Positions 21,342 to 32,284 of a DNA stretch of 64,000 nucleotides are shown here, one piece after another. Within the stretch, counting starts at the first letter, position 1, and the number at the start of each line of letters is the position of its first letter. The notes below the pieces were generated by a model that saw nothing but the letters and a program-made list of their open reading frames with translations, did not search any database and was not told the origin of the DNA. Source of the DNA: Amphibalanus amphitrite (taxonomy: Eukaryota > Arthropoda > Thecostraca > Balanomorpha > Balanidae). Location of the stretch: the NCBI RefSeq assembly GCF_019059575.1, contig NW_024881565.1, forward strand, positions 372,001-436,000, in the 5' to 3' direction. A program made the position numbers and the translations under genes.

Positions 21342-23098
21342 ATGAAGAAGTGTGTGATCTGCGGAGCAAACGACCTACGTCGGGTCGGGACTGATATGCG
21401 TGTGACTGTGCACAAGTAAGTAGGTACCTAGGTACCTAAATTCTTATTTATTGCAATGGCTCTTCTATTACTTTTGTTTTCACAGAACTCTCCCCTGGAT
21501 TAGCAAATCTTTTTGAACTGTTCAGGCTTTCACAACTGAAATGCCAGACTGGATAAAAAAACATAAGTTATGCCGAATATGTCAGGCGAAGTGGCGTGAT
21601 TGCGGCATTGCCCCGAAAATTTCATCGCACATCCAGCATAATTTTGCATGCGTCAAATTCAGCGCATGGTGGCAGCTGAATTTTTAGGCGCAGGGTGACC
21701 GCATGGCGCATAATGTTCATGCAAATGGCTGTCACCGAATTTTTTGACACGCTATGGTCAATCTAGCAGCAGACTTGCCCTGCGGGCGCTGGCAGGTCTG
21801 AAGAGAGTCGGAACTTCTGGCCTGGGCCTTGTTTCACCTTAAGATTCTACAGTGTGCCACACATATTGTGGTATTGGGTTTTCATGGGAACATTAACTAA
21901 TTCAGACACTCAGAAAGGGAAGAGCGTCTGACTCTGAGGCCCCGGAAGGATCTGTCTGCTTGATATAGCCTTGGTCGGTAGATATGCACATGTGCTTTAT
22001 GTAAAAGTGGCTTAATTTTGGTGCAAACAGGCACCCAACTTCCAGTGGAAATCATGCACTGGAATTTCAGCTCAAAATTGCCTGCTTCAAATTTTGGCGC
22101 ATGAGGGGCTCACAGGTGTCCGGCGTAGTGTATGGATGTTTTCCAGTCTGGCTGAAAGGTAGAACTCAGACACATTTATCCAGCCCTTCAAATCCCATTT
22201 CCTGGTTGTGGTAACACCTACCTTTCCATGGGGGTTTGGTTCATCTCTTGTCTACACAGTTTTCTTTCACTTATGTGCTGACAAGAAAAGGAAACTCACC
22301 AGAGCCCAGTTTCACCAAGTGCGGTAAACTCAATTTGGGGTAAACTACCAAACTACCCCACTACTTAACTACAAAAACTACCCCAAGTTTACCGCACTTG
22401 GTGAAACTGGGCTCAGTGGAGCTATTCAGCTTAATACACAGAGTATGTGTTGCATGGACTAAGCATGTGTTGACCCTTTTTTACTTTTAGGTTCCCGCTA
22501 AAAAAAGAAGTACAGAGAAAAGTGGATGAGGGTGTGTGGCATGACCAATGAGCCAAGACCACATGACCACTTAAACTTAACAAGAAGTGCGCACCATGAT
22601 AAGCACAGTCAAAAACGTTTGCGTCTAAAGAACAGTGCTGTGCCGGATCAGAATGTAAGTTATTTTTTAGAAGTGATGAAAATGCCTGCTATATTGTTTT
22701 AGAAAAAATTATCAAAAGACTCTGAATATTGTTTTTATAACACTTTACTCTAAAGTTATTCCTAGTACCAGACATTACAGCTTTAGTGCAGAGTCTTTAT
22801 TTGTGATATTTTTAGCCAAAAATTATTACTAGTACCGAGCCCTTTCAGCTTTACAGCCCTAGTACCTTGCCCTTATTTTTTATATTTTTTAGCCATTTCA
22901 ACCTAACCGAATATCTGTATGTTTGTATGTTATTGTTTTGATCAGTATTTTAACTCGTATGCTACTTCCCTATAGGTAAGTTTTATTAAAACATGTGGTA
23001 ACGGTGTGCTGATTTTTTACAGATTCCGTGTACGCCTTGGGTTGCTGTCACTGCTCGGTCACCCACAGATGAAAGTGATCAAGAAATGGATCACTCAG
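21342..23098 (+). pseudogene. THAP-domain gene, three exons, frameshifted
   Basis: Exon 1 (21342-21415) starts at an ATG and encodes C-x2-C (MKKCVICGANDLRRVG...TVH). Exon 2 (22491-22654) continues with KFPLKK, so the HKFP block of THAP domains is rebuilt exactly across the intron. After a run of seven A (22500-22506) the frame is lost; one base fewer restores a THAP-like stretch (EKWMRVCGM) and the RLRLKNSAVP box. The expected C-x2-H pair before that box is missing (RSAHH). Exon 3 (23023-23098) adds a short acidic segment. Splice sites are good (GTAAGT donors, TTTTAG acceptors). It is probably the DNA-binding part of a dead transposase, or a decayed host gene. Confidence 0.6.
22302..22414. 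repeat. Perfect hairpin MITE
   Basis: GAGCCCAGTTTCACCAAGTG with eight more bases is repeated perfectly inverted at 22387-22414. The 28-bp arms enclose about 57 bases containing CTACC repeats. It lies in the intron between THAP exons 1 and 2. Confidence 0.8.
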
Positions 23099-25470
23099 GT
23101 AAGATTCAAGCGTCCTTTATTTTACGTCCAAATTTGAACGCAATCGGCCCAGCCGTTCTCGAGATCTGGAAGCGCCCCCCCCCCCCTGCACGTGCGCACG
23201 TGCAGTAGCACCCTAACCGCAACATATGGGAATGCATTGCCTGGTGGGTGCCTACTGCCTACCTGTATGCCAAGTTTCAGCTAAATCGCCCCAGTAATTA
23301 CAGAGTTATTGAAATGGGAACAAATTCGGTACCTCTTCTTTTTGCATTTTGCACGTGCAGTGGGGGTCACTCACATAGATCAAGAGCATCCGACCTTTGG
23401 TTGAAGGGGTGCAGCTACCCTACAAAATTTACCGCAAGACCGCCCAAGCGGCTGCTGAGATATGAGCCTCTCAAAATCACTTCTTTTGCAATTTTGACAA
23501 ATAACACCCTTGACTTTTCACGTGGCACGTGCCACGACGGTCCCTGAAATGTATCAAGAGTAGTCAATTACGGGGTAGAGGGAATAGGACTACCCAACAA
23601 AAAAAAGACCGCAGGCCAATCGGTCCAGCGGTTGCTGAGATATAAGCCTCTCAAAAGCGTTACAGGCCGGGCCGGGTCGGGCCGCTCATACTGAGCTTTT
23701 TCCGTGATATTGAAAAGACTTCGCTTCGCTCGCTCGCTCGTAATTAACAATTCATGGTTGACTCTATATGGATTAAGCTAAGTGATTGCGCTCTATTAGC
23801 ACACTATCTAAGTAGCCCTTAATTGCTGCCGGTGCGTGGACTGTGAAAGTGAGCCGAGCTGTGACGCAAACCGTGCGCCTTTTTCAGGTGTGGGATCACT
23901 CGTGGAAGTTCACGGCGGATACGGAGCCGTGCATGCAGCTCTGGTTCGATCCTGCTCAGGGAAGCCCCAATGACGCCGTGGCGCGCATCTGGGCATCTGG
24001 GCCAGGGCGCATCGCGGCCCTGGCGGCAGCGGCCCGCTCCTGACCCGGTCGCCCTGTGCTGAGCACAGAGCGCCGACTGAGGTCAGTCTTGTGATCGAGC
24101 TTCCGCGCCGGAGGTGGAACAGGTGGAGCTGGCGGTCACCTGCGCGGGCACGGCAGCCTGTAAGCCGTGCCGAGACGAACCGCGACACTCTTGCTAGATC
24201 TGCACCCCATTGTAATCTTCTGTAGTCGATATTCGGTAGGTACTCAATGCTCATTTTTTTGATATTAGACGAGTGGCGTGTTTTGATGTTACATTGGAGA
24301 CTGCTGTCTCGGGTGGCCCGACAGTGTTCGATTGTGGTGTAATGTAGAATCGTAGATACATAGACGGGATGCCGCGGCTCGGATTCGTAGCTGGACTACC
24401 ATGTGCCTGTCGATTGAGATGCTTTGCCTGGCGATTGAGATGATTCGGGGCGCGGCCCCACACTGACGCCATGGTGCAATGAGTGACTGGCGACAACTAA
24501 GCAATTATGTACTTTTGTAGAGCACATGTTTTCATGGATACGAGAGGCAGTCCTTTTTTCGCTAGCAGTCATTTGGTTCACGATACTTTCGATACCGACA
24601 AATATGTTCGGGCGGCCGGTCCGTCCACAGCTAATGTGTGCTTGCCCGCCGATGCCTAACGGAGCGCTGTGCTGTCTACGCTCACTGGTCGCTGGCCCGA
24701 GAGCCGTTCGGTTGCTGCTGTTAAAACAGTTCTCACAAAAACACGCTGGCTGGCTGCCAGTTCTTCACCAATGAGAGGCCCAGTAGCATCAGCAGGTAGC
24801 ATTGTTTAATATTACTATTCCATTTTGTTTACCCATATGTCCGACCTAGAGCCGACTGGTAGAAAGCGGCAACCGAGCAGCCCTCCGCAGCGCTGCAGAT
24901 CATGTACGCTCGATTATACACAATATATGTGTCTTTCTTGCACACAGAGACATGACGTTTTGTAGAGCTTTTATATCGCTTGCGGCTGAAATGAATATTG
25001 TACATTTTAGAGCTTTCATATACGCGAGAAAATATGGTGCAAAAAAAAAAAACATTTATGAAGCCTGTTGAATTTTAAGTTGTTGGGGCATTTCACAGAC
25101 TGTGTCGGTGGGCAGGGCAGCCCGGCCCCGGCCGCCGCCGCCGGCGCCGCCGCCTCCTTCACTGGTATGTGGCAGGGACGGAAGCTTCGTATTGATATAC
25201 CGGGGTGCAACTCAAGCAGCATATCACCTATCAAACAACCTTCGGTTATGAAGTGAATGAAAACTAAATATTATGTATAACTGTGGTCTGCGCTGCGGTG
25301 TTTCCAAAGTGGAGGAAGTACGGGGAGCTGGACCCAGACTCGATGAGCCCTCTACTACGGATCTGGGTCTTCGCAGCTGATCGTCTGTGAATGAGAGATC
25401 ATATGATACCAATGCATACCGAACGGATCAAAAACAGTGCCATTATATATTTGCAATTCTACAGCTTTAC
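23099..25470. other. Interior of the 7.5-kb TTAA element, no gene assigned
   Basis: There are two similar blocks (23130-23190 and 23590-23660) with wording such as CGGTCCAGCGGTTGCTGAG that recur as non-coding repeats, a GC-rich stretch at 23820-24180 with several short frames but no recognisable domain, and a GCC-repeat block at 25115-25160. No transposase catalytic domain was recognised. Confidence 0.4.
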
Positions 25471-26280
25471 GTAAGCCCATCCTAGTGAATGCATTAATAG
25501 ATTTGACAACTGACATCCGGTTGAAGGCGTTTTTTTTTTCGGCCAACAGCCGGCCAGCAGTTGTTGCAGGCCGGCCTCGTTGGGAAGCAGGTTCATTTTC
25601 CGACAGCCACTGCGTGCGGAAGCACTCTCTGATGGCGCGGACGGCGCGCGCCGGCTCCTGTTTCTGTGACGTGTAGAGGCGGGTGTCGAGCAGCTGGGCG
25701 CGTAGCGGGCGGTCCTCGAGCACGCGGAACGCGGCCGGTTGGCGCGGGTACAGGCGCTCCCTAAACAGCAGGCCCGATTGGTGGCAGAGTCGAGCGTCGC
25801 GGCGCGGCCGCCGTCTGTTCCAGCTCGGCGTCGGCGCGCCCCTCGGCGAACAGCAGGTGCAGCTGACGGTCGGCCAGGCAGAAGCCGCTGATGCCAGGTG
25901 TGCTGACGTCGCCCGGCCGGCGCGGCGCGGTGCCCTCGGCCGCCGCCGGGCTGGGCGGCTCGTTGAGCTGTTGGATGAGCTGCAGCACGCCGCTGCGCTG
26001 CAGGCCGCGCTGCGAGACCACGGCCAGCAGTCGGCCATAGGCGCAGCGCGCCGGCGCCGGCCGCGGCAGCAGGTCCAGCGGCACGGCCAGTGACACGGAG
26101 ACGGACAGCTGCGCCGCCGACTGGAGCAGCTGCAGCGGCCCGAACGGCGGCTGACACGTGCCGCGCTCAATGTCGGCCGCCGGCGAGGCAGCCGCTCCGG
26201 CTGGCACCGCTGTTAGCGGCACCTCCACACTGAGCAGGCGCACGCCGCGCGTCAGAGCAGAGACATCCACCACCACCTGC
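25471..26280 (-). pseudogene. Exon of a possible CFAP92/DUF4550-like gene, frameshifted
   Basis: On the minus strand an acceptor (GTGTGCGCGGCAG) precedes an open stretch beginning VVVDVSALTRG and reaching ISGFCLADRQLHLLFAEG, which then stops at about 25761. Another frame continues the protein-like text from LCHQSGLLFRERLYP through PLRAQLLDTRLY to INAFTRMGL, where a donor (TAC|GTAAAG) lies at 25470. The blocks resemble the end of the DUF4550 region of CFAP92, a ciliary protein, from memory only. The frame change near 25800 implies a lesion, a missed intron or an assembly error. It lies inside the 7.5-kb TTAA element, suggesting capture of a host gene piece. Confidence 0.4.
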
Positions 26281-28200
26281 CGCGCACACAGAGGGCCAAC
26301 AGTGGTGACAGCGCGCGGCGGGTCAGACCTCACAGTGGGGATAGCGGCAGCGGGTCAGACACCCTTATAGAAACAGCACGGGGCGGAGCCGACAAAAGAG
26401 GACGAGGAGACGGTCATACAGCCGACTGAGGTCCGGGCACCGACTGACTCAAAGTGCTGAACATGTCACACATTTCTAAATGGCTTCTGTAGGACGGAAT
26501 AGTGTCTCTTCCTTCCAAGGCTTCCTTGCAGAATAATATGGAAAGACACAATTTTACAAGTTGTGTTTTTATGACATAAGTTCTTTATAACATTTCAACA
26601 CGCAAACATCATACCTTGACAATTGTTCACGATGAAGATCATGCAGGAACATTTCATATTTTGTCACCCTTGATTATTTTGTTGATAGTGATGCGAAAGG
26701 CAAGTTACTAAAGTATATTAAAGTATAACTGAAGTATAGTTACTAAAGTACCTGTGACCCCCCCCCCCCCCTGAGCAAAATCCTGGCTACGTGCCTGGAA
26801 ATAACAAAGCACATCCTATCCTTTGATGCCACTTACCAGCAGCTTTGTGCACTACCAAACAGCCACCTTTGGGCCTTTGTTGTTCTTGTTTTGGGCATTG
26901 TCAGTGGTAACTGGAAATAATCAGACATGATGGTCAGAGTAGGGAATGTGACTACAACAAAAATCATTTGATTCCTTTCCTATAATATAGACATGATTTA
27001 ATAGAAGACCTTCTTCTTAAGAAAGTGTGTCATGGATACCAGCTAATCTGTATGGTATTTATATCCAGTATTATCATATAGGTATAACAATTATCACCAC
27101 CCGCCACCAATGAATGTAGGTTTTAGGTTGTAGGTTGTAGGTGGTAGGTCAGGTATCGGTAAAGCTGGTGTCACCATCAGCGCTAACCGGTAAATGTGTA
27201 GATAAAAGGAAGCTTAAAAACAATCTAACCTAACCTAACCTTACCTAGTACCTACTGACCTACAACCTACAACCTACCTACCTACAAGTTACAACCTACC
27301 AAACTAATATACGCTGACAGTGATGCCAGCTTTACCAATGCCGTACGTTGTAGGTTGTAGGTAAGGCTAGGTCAGGTAAGATTATGTTTCATTATATATT
27401 TACTGAGAAAACGGCTGAATGCTCTTGAGACGTGGCTATACATTTACATTTTGTAAGTAATTTTCAGGTTTCAATGAATATTTCCTAGTGGAATGTTTTG
27501 AAAACCATTCTAAATGATGACCTCTAGCATTCAATAGTACTTTAAAGCTAATTAACCACATCGCCAATGCTAGGTCACATTGCATGCCTACTTTCACCAG
27601 CAGCTCCATGGGATGTATGATAGGCAGGGGTAAATGAAATATTTTTTATTAATATTCTTGAAGAAAATTATAGGCATGAAAAGAAGATGATCTGCCTTTG
27701 AGATTGATATGTGATGCTGCCTACTCTGGAGGAACATAATCATAATAATTACACCACAATTACACAATCATAAAAAATGCAATGTAACCAAACAGCCGCT
27801 TATGCCGCAAAATGAGAATCAAGCCAATCACTGAGGATAAACAATTTCAAACCACCAAAACTATATTCTTGCTATTCACCAATAATCCCAAAATAGCGTT
27901 CCATGGCCATTATATGCATCTTTCACCCTTACCTCCGACAGATAACTAGCGCCACGGGCAGACACACGGGGCGACAAGTTGTTTACAACCGCTACAGTCC
28001 GACGAGTCTATCCTCCTCAAGGCTGATTGGCTTGAGTGTGACGTCATTGCTATGACATCATTCAGTAGCTGCGGTAGAGAGTATAAACATAGTACCAATA
28101 TGTTAAATAGTTTGAAATACTTTTTAGCGAATTATGCACTTCTGGCACCGGTTTTGAAAAGAAAATGAAAAATAATAATGTCAAAATAAAAACCAACGAT
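26281..28200. other. AT-rich interior of the 7.5-kb element, no gene seen
   Basis: No coding sequence was recognised. A CCCC run lies at 26759-26771 and an inverted, telomere-like repeat block at 27115-27375. Confidence 0.4.
27115..27375. repeat. Inverted AGGTTGTAGGT repeats with short TTAGG-type run
   Basis: GGTTGTAGGTTGTAGGT at about 27126 and 27348 faces ACCTACAACCTACAACCTAC at 27257-27276. Between them CTAACCTAACCTAACC carries three units of the arthropod telomere motif (TTAGG complement). This could be an interstitial telomere scrap or a simple-sequence hairpin. Confidence 0.5.
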
Positions 28201-28951
28201 ATCTTCATATTTCAGGAAGGTGGCACTTTTCCTTTAAGAATGTTGCTGTTTGGGGTTACCGTTGCCCGTTGGAATATCACGTGCGCTGCTCATCATATAC
28301 CGATGACGCTGCCGTATTGTGGTGCCAAGCCAGCTAGAACCTCTCTGTCACACTATCCGACTAGGTTTTTGCTGGCTGTAGTCATTTCAGGTCAAGTTAT
28401 GTCAAGGTCAATGACATGTGTTTGTATGTCTGTGTGTGTCTGTGTGTATACTGATGTGTGCACCGATTGTGAATGTGTCCATATTACATGAGATCATGAA
28501 CTGAGAAGCTTTTACCAAAAATACAGTCAAAGAAACTTCACGAAAGTAAATTCAGCTTGCCTAAAACGCAATATTTTTAGACGACCTAGGTTGACCTTGA
28601 CCCTGACCCTGGCATCTCTACATCATCGAACAACATGTTCCATGATAGGTGGGAGGTAAGACTGGCAAAAAAGGCCGAAATCAAGGCGTCAAAAGCTCAC
28701 AAGACCCATAGCCAACGCAAGATATTGGGTATTTGTCATTTGGGTTGTGACATTACCTGAAGAATAAGGTAATATCTCCGAAATCAAAAACCACAGAAAC
28801 TTGAAATTTTCAGTGGACGCTAAGAAAGGATAGAGGAGCAGCTATAAGAAACTTCCGACTTCTAGCAATCAAAATGTTTAGTGCAGAGCCGAAAAACTAC
28901 CTGGGGGGGGGCAACCACTGCCTCCCCTCCCCATGTGCGGGCGAGGATTAA

Positions 28952-29841
28952 CCCTCGCATGTGTGCGGCGTTTTCCAGCTTCTAATGTGTAGGGGGGGGG
29001 GGTCGGTTGGACCCCCCCTTGCCGTTTGGCCCCTGATCGAGCTAGAGCTTCGCGGAAAAAACGAGCGTGTTGCCCGTGACGAGAGGAAGCCGATCATACC
29101 CAATTTTAAGGTCCTAGGTCATTGGTTGACCTTCCAGGTCAGGTCAATGACCCAAAGTCGGGAAAATCAGGACCTATTAGAAAGTCGTAAAGTGTGGCTG
29201 CTATGGGGTTTTTCGGGGTGCTGATCACGAATATCGTGTTAGTTTTGATCACAGATGATGTCTTTAAGCATTTGGACCAGGTCGGGTCAGGTCAGGTCAG
29301 GTCAATCAGTAGGCGCCGTGACGGGTATTCGTAGTACGAGTCAACCGCCTCTGACAGCTTCGTAACATGTTACGAAGGCACCAAAACTACTTCGTAAATG
29401 TTCAAATGGTTGCTAAATTCGAATTCAGCTCCAAAAACTAGCCTAGAAACATGTAAAACTCGAAAAAGTGAACCGAGGTCACCCGAGGCCATCAAAGGTC
29501 AATGACCTGACCTGACCTTCAGGTGACCTTGACACCCACCCTAATGCATGGGAGCAACATCAAATCACATGTTTGAACGTTTGAAACCACGAAAAGCTTG
29601 CAAACGCGCGGCTAATGCCAGCCGACGTACGCCGAATCGCGATTCCGGCCAAACATGGTCTCAGAAAAGAGGTCACAGGTCAAAGGTCATTTGGGTCAGG
29701 GTCATGAAATTTTCAGGGTAGGTGTCAAATTGATCAATGCGAGGGTACTGAAAGTTTCGTTGCGATCGGCCGCTTTTTACGCGAGTTATTCGCGAAAAAC
29801 CATGGGGGGGGGTCCATCCGACCCCCCTACACATGCGAGGG
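28952..29841. mobile_element. piggyBac-like MITE family B (TTAA)
   Basis: The ends are CCCTCGCATGTGT and the inverted ACACATGCGAGGG, with TTAA at 28948-28951 (shared with the neighbouring fold-back element) and at 29842-29845. Both ends carry a G-tract and C-tract hairpin (GGTCGGTTGGACC inside). The interior has many AGGTCA half-sites. It is non-coding, 890 bp. A partial copy lies at 52375-52738. Confidence 0.8.
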
Positions 29842-29939
29842 TTAAATAATTTGATTATCAGGAAAATAATTTATTCGACAGGTATTCCAACAGAGTCCCG
29901 CTTTTTATAGGTGACCTCCGATTTGTGTAGCATCTAAGT

Positions 29940-31365
29940 TGCCCAGGGGGCCTCTTATTTGTAGGTACAGTACAGAGAGCCTCCTACTTCCACTACTCGC
30001 ACAGAGGGCCTCCCTCCCCTCCCCTCCTAGTGTACATACAGCTAAGCTTCTACAGGTCGAGCGCCGGTCTCTTGTACGTACAGAGAGCCTCTTACTGTTA
30101 CAGAGGGCCTCCTGTTTGTCTAGGGGGCATCCTATTGGTTAATGGCGCCTCCTATTTGTCCAAGCGGCCTCCTATTCGTCTAGGGGGCCTCCTATTTGTC
30201 CAGGAGGCCTCCTGTTTCTCCAGAAGTTCCCCTGTTTATCCAGGGGGCTTCTATTTTCCAGGGGGCTTCCTCTTTATCCAGGGGGCCTCCTACTTGTTCA
30301 GGGGCCTCCTATTTGTCCAGGGGCCTCCTATTTATCCAGGGGTCTTTTATTCGACCAGGGGTCTCATATTTGTGCAGGGGCCTCCTATTTGTCCAGGGGT
30401 CTCCTACTTGTCCAGGGGCCTCCTTTTTTAAGGGACTCCTTTCTGTTAAAGGAGCCTTCTATTTGTCCAGGGGGCCTCCTATTCGTACAGAGGGCCTCTA
30501 GCTCCTACTTGTCCATGGGGCCTCCTATTTGTTCAAGAGGTCCCCTATTTGTCCAGGGGGCTCCTATTTGTCCAAGTGGCCTGCTATTTGTCCAGCGGGC
30601 CTCCTACGTGTTCAGGGGCCTCCTATTTGTCCAGGGGGCCTCCTATTGGTTAAAGTAGCCTCTTATTTTCCAAGCGGCCTCCTGTTTATCCAGAGGGCTC
30701 CTATTTTAAGGGGGCCTCCTCTTTATCCAGGGGGCCTCCAAATTGTCCTGGGTGTCTCCTTTTGTGAAAGGGGCCATCTGTTCGTCCAGGGGGCCTCCTA
30801 TTTGTCCAGGGGCCTCCTAATTGTCCAGGGGGCCTCCTTTTGTGAAAGGGGCCTCCTATTTGTCCAGGGGGCCTCCTTTTGTGAAAGGGGCCTCCTGTTT
30901 GTCTAGGTCTAGGACCTTCTATTTGTCCAGGGGGCCTCCTATTTTTGCAGGGGGCCTCCTATTTGTACAGAGGGCCTCTTACTTGTCCATGGGGCCTCCT
31001 ATTTGTTCAGGGGACTTCTTTTTTGTATGTACAGAGGGCCTCCTATTTGTCCATGGGGCCTCCTATTTGTCTAGGGGCCTCTTATTTGTCTAGGGCCTCC
31101 TATTTGTCCAGGAAGCCTCCTGCTTGTCCAGAGAGCCTCCTATTTCTCCAGGGGGCCTCCTGTTTTCTGGGGGGCCTCCTACTTGTTCAGGGGGCCTCCT
31201 ACTTGTTCAGGGGGCCTCCTACTTGTTCAGGGGGCCTCCTATTTGTCCGACAGGGCCTCCGATTTGTCCAAGGGGCCTCCTATTTATACAGAGAACCTTC
31301 TATATGAACATCGGGCCTCCGTTTGCAAAGTAGCTGGTGCGTCTCGGGGGCCTCCACTATTGGGG
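29940..31365. repeat. Minisatellite of about 20-bp GGGGCCTCCTATTTGTCCAG units
   Basis: About 60-70 imperfect units of consensus GGGGCCTCCTATTTGTCCAG fill 1.4 kb; some units have TACTTGTTCA or TTTTGTGAAA variants. Long open frames exist in all plus-strand frames because the unit lacks stops. A related array, inverted and more decayed, lies at 45475-45850. A few GGGGTCCCAAA repeats follow at 31360-31420. Confidence 0.9.
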
Positions 31366-31419
31366 TCCCAAAATGACAATTGGGGTCCCAAATGTTCGCA
31401 TTGGGGTCCCACATGGGAC

Positions 31420-32039
31420 CTCGAAAGTATACAAAGTTACACCCATGGAAATGTTTCGTCTTTGCAGACATCACTGGCCGCTGATTCTCGAGTGCCTGAA
31501 CCGGTAGATGTCGTGGCAAAATTTGGTGTGATGATTTGAACCTTACTGCAGTCAGCGCACCCTAAAGCCCTAATAAAGAAACGCCCCACCCAGAGCTTCT
31601 GGATTCTCGTTCTAGGCCACCGTTCCTTCACGGTAAAAGGTATAGCAAAATATGGCGAAATATACGGAATAGCAATTTTTTATATATTACCCAGTTGAAA
31701 GCCGTGAAAACATCATTTAATTTACTTACCTGGGTCAAACAATGACATTAAAACCACACAAATATTTGCTCCCCCTCCTCCTGGCCCCTGCATCGCCCGA
31801 AATAGACAAAACGTACCTTATGTTTCCTAATAATAAAACTTTTATCAGGATTTTTTTTGCTTTATAGGTTCTGTTCAGCAGTAAGGAATCGAAATCCGAG
31901 GAGTTTTTGGATTTTGGACACTTTTTTTGGGGGGGGGTATGTCCCCTACAGCGTCGAAAACGCCTTTCTGGATCCGCCTATGACATCATCTCGACTGGGA
32001 TCTTGCCCCCCCACGCCAAAATCGAATCCGCCGCCACTG
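31420..32039. other. Right end region of the composite insertion
   Basis: Contains GCGCACCCTAAAGCCCTAAT (31558-31577, related to text near 51070 and 59685), the GGATTTTGGACACTTTTTTT motif common to the hAT-like family, and an inner end CTGGATCCGCCTATG before the true right end at 32039. Confidence 0.4.
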
Positions 32040-32084
32040 CACCGATCAATTGACCTAAGGGAATGGACGAGGATGTCCATTGCT

Positions 32085-32176
32085 TCGGTGACTCAAATTT
32101 AGCAGTCCTTCATAGGTCAGGCTTGATGGATCCACCGTCACTTTGCGCGGTACTTTTAAGACAGACTGTACATACT
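32085..32176. repeat. Right arm of the palindromic repeat
   Basis: This is the inverted counterpart of 18053-18152 (GGTACTTTTAAGACAGACTG and flanks). Between the target duplication and this arm lies the rest of the loop (AATTGACCTAAGGGAATGG and onward). Confidence 0.75.
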
Positions 32177-32253
32177 ACACGTTATGGACGTAAAGTTTTA
32201 ACAAAAGTTTTAATGCAGCAATAAAAAGTTTACTCTTCTTGGCTACCAAATGC

Positions 32254-32284
<31 letters not shown>

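Larger units (their letters stand above)
20769..28233. mobile_element. 7.5-kb TTAA element with 17-bp TIRs, Kolobok-like, carrying THAP exons
   Basis: The left end is AGGAAAAGGGCCACCTT; the right end inverted is AGGAAAAGTGCCACCTT. TTAA flanks both sides (20765-20768 and 28234-28237). Joining the outer flanks restores an unbroken stretch of the family A arm, as seen in the copy near 58790, so this is one insertion. Its left 60 bp resemble the left end of the 468-bp element at 50250-50717. It holds THAP-domain exons on the plus strand and a host-like exon on the minus strand. As I recall, Kolobok elements use TTAA targets and can encode THAP domains; the assignment is inferred. Confidence 0.65.
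19946..28947. mobile_element. TTAA-type fold-back element (piggyBac-like family A), interrupted
   Basis: The left arm (19946 to about 20640) begins CCTTCGCCCGCAC after TTAA. The right arm is its inverted copy and ends GTGCGGGCGAGGA before TTAA (28948-28951). The arms are about 700 bp. The right arm is split at 20765-28237 by a 7.5-kb insertion; without it the element is about 1.5 kb. A relative with short terminal repeats lies at 58092-59003. TTAA sites with CCC-starting ends are the piggyBac pattern; no transposase is present. Confidence 0.7.
18153..32039. mobile_element. 13.9-kb TIR-bounded composite insertion, hAT/P-like, TSD CACCGATC
   Basis: The left end is CAGGGGCGGCGGATTCG; the right end inverted is CAGTGGCGGCGGATTCG (16 of 17 match). 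The 8-bp direct repeat CACCGATC flanks both ends (18145-18152 and 32040-32047), and outside these lie the two arms of one palindromic repeat, so the insertion is well supported. Both flanks of the interior also share inverted pieces (around 19440-19500 and 31340-31440). Much of the length comes from later nested insertions at 19946-29841. A diverged second copy of the left end lies at about 18462. No transposase of its own was recognised. Confidence 0.7.

Noticed and set aside
23248-23547. 99-residue frame with CSYPTKFTARPPKRLLRYEP
   Set aside because: The text matches a non-coding repeat block that recurs at about 23590-23660.
23843-24254. Frames on both strands after a TTTTTCAG acceptor
   Set aside because: No domain recognised and no agreement with the phases of the THAP exons; not called a gene.
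25355-26170. Three competing minus-strand frames over the GC-rich exon
   Set aside because: Only one continuous protein-like text changing frame near 25800 was kept; the Arg/Ala-rich third frame is compositional.
30000-31330. Many overlapping frames of about 100 residues rich in RGPPICPGGLL-like text
   Set aside because: They are translations of the 20-bp minisatellite, which lacks stops in all plus frames.
29940-31365. Possible CRISPR-like array
   Set aside because: Units are contiguous and diverged, with no unique spacers, in a eukaryotic transposon.
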